Source: Ananas comosus
Taxonomy: Eukaryota; Streptophyta; Magnoliopsida; Poales; Bromeliaceae
Assembly (NCBI RefSeq): GCF_001540865.1
Contig: NC_033621.1
Location: forward strand, 16,320,785-16,384,784
Length of the DNA: 64,000 bases
Reading direction: 5' to 3'
How positions within the stretch are numbered: the first letter of the stretch is position 1; each line of letters opens with the position of its first letter. This document shows, one piece after another, positions 47,701 through 55,640 of this stretch. The notes under the pieces are model-generated. The model saw only the letters and a list, made by a program, of their open reading frames with translations, made no database searches and had not been told where the DNA came from. Made by a program: the position numbers and the translations under genes.

Positions 47701-50700
47701 ATAGTGGCTGCTAGTTTGGTGCCCCTTTGGCTGCCCATTTGGGTCAGGACTTGGGCCGAGCTAACAAATCACTATGCCCTTGACACTTACCCCTACCTAA
47801 TGCACAAACGCCCTCATCGCGCGGGAAGCCGATTCAGATCCGTGTAGCTTTTCTTGCAGTTTGCTGTGCCTTTGCTCTTGTGCGGCCTCAAGCATCGCTA
47901 CCACAGTCCACCATTGCTTTCGCACCAACCCCCAATGCTTTGCCCCTCAGGACACGAACATCGGCTAGCTTGGTACGTGAACTGTTTTGACGTTGAGGCC
48001 GAACCGTCGAGTGTGTCCTCGACGACATGCACACGCTTGCCGACAAGCTGTGGGACGCTCCTTGGCTTCTCGGGCTCTGTGGCTTTGTGTTTGACAAAGC
48101 GATCCATTCCTCGCTTGGGTATTAGTTGCTTTAGCATCTCTTGAGACTTGACAGGTTTGGCCTCGCTTAGATCGTCCTCGAGGTCTTCAGCTCTCTCGTA
48201 TTTCACCTCCTCGTAAAGCTGCAGGGCTGTAAGGGTTCGGTCCTTCGTTGGCTCGCCCCAACACATTAGAACCATGCAGGGGTTAACTCGTCTGTGAAGC
48301 TCAGTACCCCCCAGTGTGGCATGGGAATCTCCTTCAACGAGGCTAAGACGTCCAAATTTCTTTTAAGGGGGGTGAGATGAAATACTTGGACCTAATTAAT
48401 TCAAATTTGAAACTTTAATATAATATACGTGCGTGATTGTGGTATCAAGATGAACCCGGTAGTATAAGTTTTGATTTGTTTAGGCCATCGGATTGAGACG
48501 ATTTGATTGGATTTGATTTTGGGTTAAATTATATCCTAATACTAGTTATAGTAGTATTAGATTTAGCCCTAATTAATTACTTATAAATAGGTGATTAGAG
48601 AAGGTGTACGGCTTACTTGGGTGGTCGGCTTCTCCACGCGCACGTGAGAAGTTGGCGGTGATTGAGAGCGAATTGGTGATTGTGACGCGAGAACAAGAGA
48701 GAGAAGTGAGTTTTCTTCATCCTTTTCTCTCCTTTTTCTCCTTTTCTTTCTTCATATTTCCTTCTCCTGTTTTATAGCCATTGTCGCATTCGTGGCCATC
48801 ACGTTGCCAGAGTGACCGCCGGTTGTCGCCGGAGTGCCGCCTGCCGCCAGTGCTAAGCGAGCCCATGATGGCGGTGGCCGTGCTTGCCCAAGAAAAAGTC
48901 GATTTGGGAGGAGCTTGATTAGGATATATGGGAAGAAAGGAAGAAGATGAAGTGTTTTGGATCTGGATAGACCAAGTCCGTGGTGGACCACACAATTTTA
49001 ACATAATGTGATCTATGTTTGAGTTTAAATCTATTGTAGTGATGTTTTAGATGCAATTAATTATTATTTAGCGTGATTTAGTCCTATTTGTATGTGAAAT
49101 TAGACCCGAAAGCCTCTAATGCATGTTGCTGGTGTTAGACCGGCTGCAGCGAATTTTGAAAGCTACTAAAGACTTAATTGAGCAGTCAAGGACCAATCTA
49201 TAAATAGCAATTTTGGTTTCAAGGACTGGTTTGTAAAAGAGGCCTAACTTTTTATCCGTAAAGCGGAAATGATTCAAGCATCATTGTATTCGTCTCGAAA
49301 ATATGAATGAGATCGTATGGTCTAATTGACCAGATTTACTGTATATTTTTCACAAATTTTTTAACACTTAAAATGGTTCACTTGAAAATTTATTTTATTT
49401 TGGTCTTTTCATCGCTTGAAGATTTATTTTATTTTGGTCTTTTCGTCGTTCTAGGTGCGGGGACTACTGTGAAACCACAATCTTAGAACGTGACGAATTT
49501 TTTAGGGTTAATAGAGGTAAGTAAATAGCTACTTTCTATAAACGGTAGAAAATGTGGGGATTTGAGTGGGTTCGGGGCACAATTATTATTAGTTTTGTTT
49601 ACTAGTTGCTGATACACCCAAGTGGGTTTTATTATTATTTGTTTGCTGCTGTGGCTTATTTACTCTTGTACGTTATTATTATTTACTAGTAAAATGAGCT
49701 ATTGTTGTTTTTGACCGTTGCGGTCGGATACCTCGGAGGAGAGGAATTTATTTTGTATGCGGTTCCTGAGGAACAATGGCGCGCAATTGTAGCTCTCATG
49801 GTTAGAGCAACGAAGTGGAGGGCTTCGTCTTATAACGGTTGCATTTTTAATTTAAAGTTTTTGTGTATTCTGAAAAGTAGGTTTCTTGTTAAGCGTTGCG
49901 CTTTTGGTTGTCTACCGTTTCAGGTATCAATAGTCGAGGCGTGTGAGATAATCGATGGGCGAGAACCTGTTAGATAGACTTCATTTTATGGGCACTTAGT
50001 TTATTTTGATTGAGCTAGATTGAATAGAACGATGTATTTATTCTTACTCACTACAAGTGAACTTTTAGTAGTTATTGCTCACCTTCATTTTAATTAATAA
50101 ATTATTTTATTTAGTCCTTAATCGAGAAAGTAGCTTTGGATCTACTTAAGGTCTTCCGTTTTCGGAGGTTCTTCCTTCGGATTCGTGGCCGGTTGTTGTT
50201 GTTCGGATCCGAGTAGTTGGATCCGGGACGTGACAGTTTAGGCCCAAGAGGTTAAGAGAGTTGAGCGTATTAGAGCTAGAGTAGCTTTGGGATGGGTGAC
50301 CCCCTTGGAAGCGGTGCGTCACATCCAAGGTATTCAAAACAGTTCTTAAGGATCGTTCAAACACCTTATTGTGATGATCCTTTCATTTTTTTAAATGTCT
50401 CAATTGGAGGGAATTATACGTTGATTCTTCTGGACCTCATATCCTAGTTTCCTAGAATTTGGCCTTAAACAGAGTTATTTTTAGGTGTCTGTGAAGTATG
50501 AATTGCAATTTGTGGCACCATTGGCATCTTTACCTAATAATAGTCTTTATATATTCTTCCTATTGGTGACCGCTTTGAGGAAATATCAGTAGGAAGAATA
50601 TGTGCCAAAAGAGTCAAAAGCATTAGTCTACTTTCTTTGATATTCTGAGAATTCAGAATTAATGGAGGCCACTATCATCTTCTATGTCCAGACTCTAGAC

Positions 50701-53700
50701 TAAAAAGATATTATCCGTTTGTAACTTTAGTGTCATCAGCATCCCCTTCTATACTGGTGAAAACATATAGCTTAGCTGTAACACATTGAGTGGTAGAAAA
50801 AGGCTATTAGCTATTCTTTTTAGGTATAACATCCAATACTTTAGACGCGTGAGTGGATACAAATTGCATATTAGATTCACCATTTCTTTGCTTATGACCT
50901 AAACAACATCAATAGACCAAGCCGGGCACTAGCAGCCCTAAGCGGAGCAAGTTTACCTGTGTATTATGGATCTCGCTTGTCCGCGTCGGACTCGTGTCCA
51001 ACCTGGACACCTCATGTGTGCATCCATGGTGCATCCCCTTAAAAAGTAAGATTTCTTTTTTAATTTTTCTCTGTTTTACTTTTAGCATATATAATGTAAG
51101 ATGATGAATATTTTGAATTTTGATGAATGCATGTATACTCTTTTTAGACGATATAAATAAATTATGTATGGTGGAGAATTTCTTTTCTTAAAATGTATGA
51201 ATTATCAGCAAGTTAACTTTCATTCGTATGAGAAATATAGCAATATATTTGCAAAATTAATAGAGTCCGGCTACTATACTATTGATAGTACCAAGCCTTT
51301 GGTACTATTGAGTTTGCTACCGTTAGATCTACCCTTTGATCATTTCCACCCGTTAGATTATACTATTAAACCAACCACCCACTCAACCCTAGGGGACCAC
51401 TATCAATTTAATCGGGGACCACTATCATCCTAACCGCACATCCTTTCATCCAATGGCCAAAAACTTAATAGTACCAAGGACTTGGTACTATTGATAGTAT
51501 AGTAGCATAATTCAAATTAATATTATATATATTTTAATAATATATAATAAATATGTATTGTTATATTAATAATATTATATTTTATTGGCCATGTCCATGT
51601 CGTGTCTGTGTCCTAATTTTTGGAAGCAACCGAGTCACCATGTTCGACTCATATCGTGTCCCGTGTCAGTGCCCGTAATGCCTAGGAGTTTACTTTTAAG
51701 TTACAACCCAGGTCGGTTATCTGGGGACACCTTTCTTCGCAACATTTAGAGTGAAGGACTTCTTTTGTTTTCTTTCGTGCTCTTCCTCATCCTTTGAATA
51801 GATGTTTCCTTCATGGCCTTGAGGCTTGAGCTCTTTTATCGTCCTACTTTTATCATGCCACTTGACGCTGTCAAAAGTTTGACAGCTATCCGTTCATGCT
51901 CCTTTCTTGGGATTCTTACGGCCTCTGCAGTACATGATATACTGCTCCAATTTTGCAGTATACTGTAATGAAGCCATGCTGGTGTTGAATTGTGGTACCT
52001 TGCCGATTGCAGGTTCCAGGTTTGGTTAATGTTGATTTTGCTGACGTTCGAGCAATTATGGCAGATGCAGGTTCATCCCTAATGGGCATAGGAACTGCAA
52101 CTGGTAAGTAACTTAGGGAGATCATGTTTTACACATAATTTATTCCCACTCATCTGAATACGGATCAGACTTCTACTCATGCTTGTTTTGAATTCTGTAA
52201 GCACAACTTACGAGTATGTACTTTCTGCAAACCAGATTATATTTTGTGCTTGTTTTACTTGCCTGCTTACTGACAATTTAGAGGTTCCTTTTTTTTTTTT
52301 TTTTCAATTTTCATGGAGAATGAGTGAGCAAGCTATTTGTTCCATTGCTACTTCTAGGTTTTGCGGTTTTGCGTCAGAAAATCTTGAACTCTCTCTTTTA
52401 TGTATCATGAGACTCTTTGAGTCTATGGCTAAATTATCTGCCACTTGGCTTGCGTGGATATTATCAGTTTAGTTTTAAGTCCAGTGGCATGAGAAGGGGA
52501 TAGCTCTTTGCTCCTTTAAAGAGGTTCACTTTTTAATCTTTTTTGTTATTAATGAATGTCTTTCTTGTACGTGTCTGCTAAAGAAAAACTGTTAGGATTG
52601 TTAGCTTTATTGCATTGAATTTAATCCAATAAATGCATTAATTACGTGCATGCCCTTTACTTCTTTGGTTCCTCCTCATGTTTAGTGAGTATCCATTTAT
52701 TGCTGACTGCTGAGGTTTGTGAAACTTGAGTATCTCTGAACAGTTGTTCACAATTTTCTTACTTAATATGATATTTTAAAGTTTGGATGGGTAAATGTGC
52801 AATATTTAGATTTTGCAGGGATATATTTTCGTAGTCCCTAGGTTTTATGTAAGAACATTAAATTTTTTTGAGAATGAATGCAGAGAAAGTAAGATTTGAA
52901 GACAGCATCTCAGACAAATAGTATGCACAAAGAATAACATCAAGAATATGTAGGAAGTGAATATTATACATACATTTATACATACTATGATTGTGGGCGT
53001 GGGGAAATATTTATAGTTGAGCAAGCATGCTTCATAAGTGCTAGACTTTAACGTAGATAGTATATATGGTTATGATGCACATATAGTTCATTTAGTTGCC
53101 GTGTGTGAAAGTAATAAGTTCCATATGCTGATACTCATTTGATGCACTTCAGATACGTGTAGGATACTCCATAGAATTATTTTAATATTTCAAAAATTAG
53201 AAAAATAATTGGATACTTGAGGGATAGGTGATGGATGTTTGTGATTTATGGGTGGTATTTCTCCAGGTATAATTGCTAGGATACATGGCCTCAATCCAAA
53301 AACTTGTTGTATAATTTATCTCTTTGGACGACACATCCATCTTAAATGGCCTGGATCCAAAAAGTTGTTATATAATTTATCTCTCTTATGTATTTGGATG
53401 ACACGGATTTTGGATTTTTGGTTGATAAAGCGCAAGGTTAATGTTGGACTGCTTAATTCTGTTTCTTGGTGATGAAGGTTAACTATTTGTATATACTTGA
53501 GTTTATTGCTAAATGTTGTGTGATTGTTTAATCGATGTTTGCTTATCATGTCATATTTGTGCTCCATACCCATATACGTGCAACATATATACGTAGTGAT
53601 CTGAATATTTGTTCGCTGAACCACAATAAAGTTTCACTTTACTATCATGATTTACTTGAATGTTTCTCATGTACCTTTTGGCATGTTTATAGGCAAGACA

Positions 53701-55123
53701 AGAGCAAGAGATGCTGCATTAAATGCCATTCAATCACCACTACTTGATATTGGTATTGAACGGGCTACAGGTATTGTATGGAATATTACTGGCGGAAGTG
53801 ATCTGACCTTGTATGAGGTTTGTGGTTTATCTTACTACTTTTTCACTCATATATCTAACAACTGCCAATCAATAAACCAACTATTTTCTCTAGTTTTTTA
53901 AATCAGATGCAACTCTCAACTATGTCAAGTTATTTTTTACTTCCATATTGTCTGTATGCTCTTTGTGGTTGATAACTATAACAGAAACATTATGTGACCC
54001 TAATGTGAAAATTGTCATATTAAATTTGCAAGTTTCTGCTTTAGTCCATCAATCACCTGTTTGCTTGTCTAGCAGTTTTCAGGATACACGAATACTTGTC
54101 TTCACGAGTAAATGCACTGAAATTTTGTTTCTAACTGGATTTCAGATTCACTGGCTACATATTTTTTTTTGCTGCTTTAGAACTAATTTATTTTCTTATT
54201 TAACTATTTAAAATATATAAAGCCAGCTTGTTTTGGAAGCTCTGTATGTTTACAGCCTTTTGGTTGGATATTAAGCTCTAGCAAATTTTCAGACATTCTT
54301 CTTTTCCAATCAGGAAAATAGGTGGGTATTTTTGTTTATTTTATCTTGACTTGTAAATTCAGGTAAATGCAGCAGCAGAAGTGATTTATGACCTTGTCGA
54401 TCCAGGTGCAAATTTGATATTTGGAGCCGTTATTGACCAGTCGCTTAGTGGTCAAGTAAGTTGGGAAAGTTTCAGAGGTTGTGTTGTTGTCACTGAGTAA
54501 TGCAGTAAATGATTGTATAAATTGTACAGCATTAGATTCGGCATTTTGTTTTTTCATCAAAGAAACTAGAAAGCACAAAGTAGCAAGGACTTGCATCAAG
54601 TTAGTCCTATAATGTTGATAATTAAGGGCCTTTAAGGCCTAGCTGTGTGCCTCCACAAAAGTGGAAAAGTGCTATTTGGAAAGCCAAAAGAGCGTTGCAG
54701 CTAAAAATCTTTCCAAGACTTCTAAGTGAAGATATAAGTAAAAGCTTTTTTCTGCTTCTGGATCACGGAAATGGAATCTTACTTTTGTTTCCTACGAACT
54801 AAAACGGTACATATTTTATGGTTCTCTTTTACAGTTGAGCATAACTTTGATTGCCACTGGATTTAAGCGCCAGGAGGAGAACGAAGGCCGGTCTTTGCAG
54901 GTCTGCCTTACTGCCGATTTTCGTTTTACATATTCCTGCATGTTGTATTTTGCTTTGATCTTATGTAGCTCTCTTATATTGAAAACATATGAAGGGAGCA
55001 CAAGTGGGTGGCGATAACTATGGCATCAATAGACGGCCTTCGTCTTCTTTTGCTGAAGGTATTAATGTGGAGATACCAGAGTTCCTTCGAAAGAAAGGAC
55101 GACCACGATTTCCAAGAGCCTGA
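23135..55123 (+). CDS. FTSZ2: Plastid division protein FtsZ2, seven coding exons
   Basis: Tubulin-like GTPase that polymerises into the stromal Z ring that constricts chloroplasts, with FtsZ1 and the membrane anchor ARC6. The spliced product is 477 residues, close to known plant FtsZ2 proteins (about 480). Residues 1-70 are Ser/Arg-rich and suit a transit peptide; 71-85 hold the [13 protein letters not shown] block of plant FtsZ2. The nucleotide-binding motifs [13 protein letters not shown] (124-136) and [10 protein letters not shown] (214-223) and the T7 loop NVDFAD (316-321) are intact. The C-terminus carries the [11 protein letters not shown] motif that in FtsZ2 binds ARC6. Coding exons: 23135-23764, 24809-25108, 52013-52103, 53693-53817, 54363-54455, 54835-54900, 54995-55123. 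All joins keep frame and use GT-AG. The start is the first Met in frame after a TAG. No defect is seen. Confidence 0.95.
24809..25108 (+). CDS. FTSZ2: FtsZ2 coding exon 2
   Basis: Codons 211-310, starting at GCT GGT ATG after TTGTGCAG and ending ATC ACT before GTGAGT. It carries the GGGTGTGG tubulin signature and the conserved FEGRRR and [16 protein letters not shown] segments. Confidence 0.95.
26979..28359 (-). pseudogene. PIF/Harbinger DDE transposase, three exons, one amber
   Basis: Exons on minus: 28359-27820, 27737-27515 and 27433-26979, with GT-AG introns of 82 and 81 bp. They give 405 residues plus stop, a normal length for plant PIF transposases. The catalytic acidic residues are all present: Asp in GAIDGIHIP, Asp in [12 protein letters not shown], and Glu in [13 protein letters not shown]. 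The N-terminal helix-rich region ([17 protein letters not shown]) is typical. A TAG at 27964-27966, in a context where the frame continues normally, truncates the protein before the catalytic core. The partner Myb-like gene lies about 330 bp upstream. Recent loss is likely because nothing else is broken. Confidence 0.9.
28692..29973 (-). pseudogene. Harbinger Myb/SANT-like DNA-binding protein, one stop
   Basis: Exons on minus: 29973-29518, 29429-29274 and 29203-28692 by GT-AG joins. The first has a Myb/SANT-like trihelix domain ([20 protein letters not shown] to [19 protein letters not shown]). The middle has a [15 protein letters not shown] segment. The last is a Ser/Arg/Pro linker followed by an amphipathic helix ([20 protein letters not shown]) seen in this family. 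In autonomous Harbinger elements the protein binds the transposase and carries it to the DNA. A TGA at 29578-29580 interrupts exon 1 just after LSGWD, while reading continues normally beyond it. Confidence 0.85.
30775..31215. repeat. Tandem duplication of about 245 bp in Harbinger subterminal DNA
   Basis: Two copies begin GTGGGTGCAC and share CGGAGTT(T or G)CAGATCCGCAA and CAAACCCACAAGCTTCG. They lie upstream of the Myb-like gene and could carry its promoter or transposase-binding sites. Arg/Ser-rich frames on both strands are shadows of this GC-rich repeat. Confidence 0.7.
32512..33303. other. Unique intron sequence
   Basis: Nothing recognised apart from a short imperfect repeat of TATCGGACATG-type units at about 32740-32780. 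Confidence 0.5.
33309..34028 (-). mobile_element. Cassandra-type tandem, left part (LTR-int-LTR-int-LTR start)
   Basis: Three 5S-containing LTR copies begin at 33309, 33605 and 34000 (TGTGATGC, TGTGACGTC, TGTTATGCCCC). Each is followed by the antisense 5S-like TCACCCATC...GAATTACCCTAG pattern, and the first is truncated. Between them are two internal regions sharing GGGGAGCCACGCTCCACCT and GGGGAGTCGTGCTCTAC. The LTR at 33605 is preceded by a primer-site complement. The third copy is broken at 34028 by the LTR element and resumes at 43225. TCCAA at 33304-33308 is the left flank. Confidence 0.8.
33588..33602 (-). promoter_or_regulatory. Primer-binding site of Cassandra internal region
   Basis: TTGGCTTTGATACCA on + is TGGTATCAAAGCCAA on minus, one base away from the usual complement of the 3' end of initiator tRNA-Met. 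It lies 2 bp from the LTR at 33605. Confidence 0.75.
34058..36736 (-). mobile_element. Solo LTR D
   Basis: A 2679-bp unit starts TGTCACGCCCC and ends TTCCTTACA, flanked by TATGA (34053-34057 and 36737-36741). On the minus strand it is TGTAAGG...GGGGCGTGACA, so it is the same broad LTR family as the element it interrupts, inserted in reverse. The block GGGCGCGATGCCCTTGCCGC (34474-34493) matches equivalent places in LTRs B and C. TATA-like GTATATAGG (minus, about 36182-36190) follows a dense ACCGGT palindrome cluster. (GATA)n at 34625-34645. Confidence 0.93.
36268..36565. repeat. GACCGGTC palindrome cluster in LTR D
   Basis: Ten copies of GGGACCGGTCCC or GAGACCGGTCCCC-type units lie within 300 bp. 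Eight have an exact ACCGGT core and two are degenerate (GATCGGTC, GACCTGTCC). On the minus strand they are immediately upstream of the TATA-like box. The units are separated by unequal spacers, so this is not a simple tandem repeat. Confidence 0.85.
38332..38343 (+). promoter_or_regulatory. Primer-binding site of element E
   Basis: TGGTATCAGAGC, complementary to the 3' end of initiator tRNA-Met, lies 7 bp after the 5' LTR. Confidence 0.9.
38866..40053 (+). CDS. Gag polyprotein of element E
   Basis: 395 residues. An Ala/Pro-rich start leads into a Ty3/gypsy-type gag domain at about 75-215 ([13 protein letters not shown], then [32 protein letters not shown]). A basic linker follows, and then a CCHC zinc knuckle with Cys311, Cys314, His319 and Cys324. 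It would form the particle that packages RNA. The same frame extends upstream to an ATG at 38698 but is cut by a TAG at 38842-38844, so the present copy may start at 38866 or be a broken longer gag. It ends two codons after VPG, where related elements would continue into protease. Confidence 0.88.
   Translation: MERQMAAVAAMATGCRDPPAPSVRAPEVAEGEGIAAVPVAAHPPPASVPPAASGSATLDAAAEEMEREHSLTALIRFKKFNPPIIEGDKVEPSMVESWIDSMETLFEDLYTSEKDKVYLATHCLGKAAKVWWKRVKRDRPSDLPPMLWEEFKRAMFANYFPDTVKRKLQEKFRKSRQGDRSVADYEQEFSHIIDCVPEVVRDDRDRADWFLRGLRPGIYKAVQIFKLTTFAEVFDRALWAEHGDAHVREEREASEKDKARKRPGNSSGGQSSSKKPLKYPKRQSESLGPMRCVICGGEHRAGNYEHRAGWCFRCGQAGHISRQCPEGSPPAPTAASAPAALRRFGGVSLAAMSAGHAMAPRQLEVTRSASSGRVFAAQAERPAGVEERDIVPGMI
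40054..41603 (+). other. Non-coding 3' internal region of element E
   Basis: About 1.5 kb of GT-rich sequence with no open frame of note where pol should be. The last 60 bp (TTTGAGTTTTGAGGACGAAA) look like the conserved 3' end of a gypsy pol, so the polymerase was probably lost by deletion. Repeated GTGAGC and GGTGGGTGAG-type words are scattered through it. Confidence 0.65.
41604..41617 (+). promoter_or_regulatory. Polypurine tract of element E
   Basis: TAAGGAGGGGAGGA lies directly before the 3' LTR, at the position where second-strand synthesis is primed. Confidence 0.88.
41618..43219 (+). repeat. 3' LTR of element E
   Basis: Intact 1602 bp, TGTAAGG to GTGACA. It differs from the 5' LTR mainly within the first 320 bp (about ten substitutions and one 12-bp indel) and hardly at all in the rest. 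Confidence 0.93.
43220..43356 (-). mobile_element. Cassandra-type LTR, right part of copy 3
   Basis: Starts with the duplicated TCACC and continues the LTR broken at 34028: CTATCCTAGAACTATAGG, then CGCTTAATCTTCTTAACC, to CCAAATCCTAGGGG. The adjoining TGTCAC is shared between its own end and the start of the next LTR. Confidence 0.8.
43357..45159 (-). mobile_element. Gypsy 3' LTR G1, minus orientation
   Basis: On minus it runs TGTAATACCTGTACCC (45159) to CCGAGGCGTGACA (43357). A polypurine tract lies directly upstream on minus (AAGGGGGGTGAGA, 45160-45172), so this is a 3' LTR. A degenerate pol follows in the same orientation. The flanks do not match the 5 bp at the other end of the composite (AGGGG on the left, GTTTA on the right at 50236). 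Confidence 0.82.
45180..47310 (-). pseudogene. Ty3/gypsy pol remnant
   Basis: Reading on minus, recognisable pieces follow the gypsy order. There is a protease-RT linker ([20 protein letters not shown], about 47090-47180), RT motifs ([15 protein letters not shown] and [14 protein letters not shown]), a degenerate catalytic box FIDN where FVDD is usual, and an RNase H linker ([19 protein letters not shown]). An integrase C-terminal piece ([15 protein letters not shown]) ends near 45290. Many stops and frameshifts, and a shortened RT-to-integrase distance, show long decay. A 60-bp tandem duplication lies at 47195-47295. Confidence 0.85.
47317..47785 (-). mobile_element. Small LTR of another retroelement (H)
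   Basis: A 469-bp unit TGTCACAGAC...CCCTTGACA. On minus it starts TGTCAAGGGCATAG and is preceded by a purine tract (AGGTAGGGGTAAG), so it looks like a 3' LTR whose internal part lies to the right (47786-48275). It interrupts the gypsy pol remnant. No second LTR or target repeat was found. Confidence 0.6.
47898..48275 (-). pseudogene. Internal ORF fragment of element H
   Basis: 125 residues, highly charged ([20 protein letters not shown]), ending Gly/Ser/Cys-rich. I do not recognise a domain. Its place just upstream of a purine tract and LTR suggests the tail of a retroelement polyprotein. The start at 48275 is only the first Met; the true start is lost at the junction with plus-oriented gypsy sequence. 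Confidence 0.4.
48300..48377 (+). pseudogene. Gypsy pol 3' tail and polypurine tract, plus orientation
   Basis: The last codons of a gypsy pol read [16 protein letters not shown] to a TAA, followed by AAGGGGGGTGAGA directly before the LTR at 48378. The opposite-facing pol remnant to the left ends with nearly the same purine tract, so these are the tails of two different elements. Confidence 0.75.
48378..50235 (+). mobile_element. Gypsy 3' LTR G2, plus orientation
   Basis: 1858 bp, TGAAATACTTGG to GATCCGGGACGTGACA, with TATA-like TTATAAATAGGTGATTAG (about 48583). It is the inverted relative of G1 and a plus-strand relative of G3. It differs from G1 at perhaps a fifth of positions, so they are not the two LTRs of one element. 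Confidence 0.82.
50236..50323 (+). mobile_element. Cassandra-type LTR 3' end, plus orientation
   Basis: GTTAAGAGAGTTGAGCG, then GGGATGGGTGACCCCCTTGG, to GTGCGTCACA is the 5S-like 3' end of a Cassandra LTR, opposite in orientation to the copies at 33309-34028. It is followed by TCCAA (50324-50328), the same 5 bp that precede the left copy at 33309. Confidence 0.78.
50329..51268. other. Intron sequence, nothing recognised
   Basis: Unique-looking AT-rich DNA. A GTGTCC/GGACAC-rich patch occurs at about 50980-51020 and a similar one at 51590-51680; otherwise no structure is seen. Confidence 0.45.
51270..51506. mobile_element. Small MITE, 237 bp
   Basis: Terminal inverted repeats GCTACTATACTATTGATAGT and GCTACTATACTATCAATAGT continue to ACCAAG on both sides. 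Inner repeats TTGGTACTATTGA and CAATGGCC-like sequence follow. Superfamily and target duplication were not settled. Confidence 0.75.
52013..52103 (+). CDS. FTSZ2: FtsZ2 coding exon 3
   Basis: 91 bp after GATTGCAG. It reads [16 protein letters not shown] and onward to GIGTAT and the first base of a Gly codon, before GTAAGT. It supplies the T7 synergy loop, which activates GTP hydrolysis in the neighbouring subunit. It lies 26.9 kb downstream of exon 2, yet phase and protein are continuous. Confidence 0.93.
53283..53405 (+). repeat. Tandem duplication in FtsZ2 intron 3
   Basis: Two copies of about 66 bp sharing ATGGCCT, GATCCAAAAA or AATCCAAAAA, CTTGTTGTATAATTTATCTC and GGA(C or T)GACAC. Intron 3 (52104-53692) otherwise shows nothing. 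Confidence 0.7.
53693..53817 (+). CDS. FTSZ2: FtsZ2 coding exon 4
   Basis: 125 bp between TTTATAG and GTTTGTGG. It completes the split Gly codon and encodes the segment [20 protein letters not shown] to LTLYE, which matches conserved FtsZ C-terminal domain sequence. Confidence 0.92.
54363..54455 (+). CDS. FTSZ2: FtsZ2 coding exon 5
   Basis: 93 bp between AAATTCAG and GTAAGTTG; encodes [20 protein letters not shown] to LSGQ, 31 complete codons. Confidence 0.92.
54835..54900 (+). CDS. FTSZ2: FtsZ2 coding exon 6
   Basis: 66 bp after TCTTTTACAG. It encodes [20 protein letters not shown] and then LQ, ending before GTCTGCC. A Leu stands where many plant FtsZ2 proteins have Val ([11 protein letters not shown]), a conservative change. 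Confidence 0.9.
54995..55123 (+). CDS. FTSZ2: FtsZ2 coding exon 7 and stop
   Basis: 42 codons plus TGA at 55121-55123, after ACATATGAAG. It starts [19 protein letters not shown] and includes the ARC6-binding C-terminal motif [11 protein letters not shown], ending FPRA. Intron 6 is only 94 bp. Confidence 0.9.
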   Translation, partial: GAQVGGDNYGINRRPSSSFAEGINVEIPEFLRKKGRPRFPRA

Positions 55124-55250
55124 GATGCCTACTTTTTGTAATTTTGTTTCTTTCATTTTTTCCAGTCTTCTCTTTAGGGTTTTGTATTTTCTTTTTGCAA
55201 ATTTAACTTCTAAGCTTTTATAAATAAGATTGTTGTTGGCTATGTCTCCC
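55124..55250 (+). terminator. Probable FtsZ2 3' UTR
   Basis: T-rich sequence after the stop includes TATAAATAAG (about 55219-55228), a usable plant polyadenylation-like signal. The exact 3' end cannot be set without transcripts. Confidence 0.4.
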
Positions 55251-55640
55251 ATGAGAATTTAAACTAGATAAATTGTGTTCATCAGGTTAAGATTATTCTG
55301 TGCTTTTCAAAGTCAAATTTGTTAATTTAATTTACACAATGTTCTTCTTCAATCCACCAACTAACCAACAGATGTTCATGTTTTTGAAGGCTTTCTTCGT
55401 AACTATTCTTTGTTCTCTGCATATTCAGTGGGCTGTAGGGCTGGCAAACGAGCGAGCCGGCTCGCGTTCGACTCGTGTTCGGCTCGATATTTGGCTCGCT
55501 CGAGCTCGACTCGAAATTAAATGAGCCGAGCTTGCACAAAATAAAAGGCTCGAAATTCATTTCAAGCCGAGCTTGAGTATTACTCGGCTTGTTCGAATTA
55601 GGCTCGAAAAGCTCGAAAAGCTTGAATATATATATATATN

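Larger units (their letters stand above)
25109..52012 (+). other. FtsZ2 intron 2, about 26.9 kb, transposon-filled
   Basis: Bounded by ACT|GTGAGT and GATTGCAG|GTT. It contains in order: AT-rich sequence to about 25530; a solo LTR split by a PIF/Harbinger element; unique sequence; a Cassandra tandem split by an LTR element, itself split by solo LTR D; a rearranged gypsy element; a Cassandra end; and a small MITE. By length at least four fifths is transposon. The other introns are 94 to 1589 bp. Confidence 0.9.

Noticed and set aside
50980..51680. GTGTCC-rich patches as a transposon
   Set aside because: No inverted or direct terminal repeats could be paired.
23135..55123. Bacterial contamination or transfer, suggested by the FtsZ match
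   Set aside because: Six GT-AG introns in the coding region, a plant FtsZ2 N-terminal block and a transit-peptide-like start show a nuclear plant gene.
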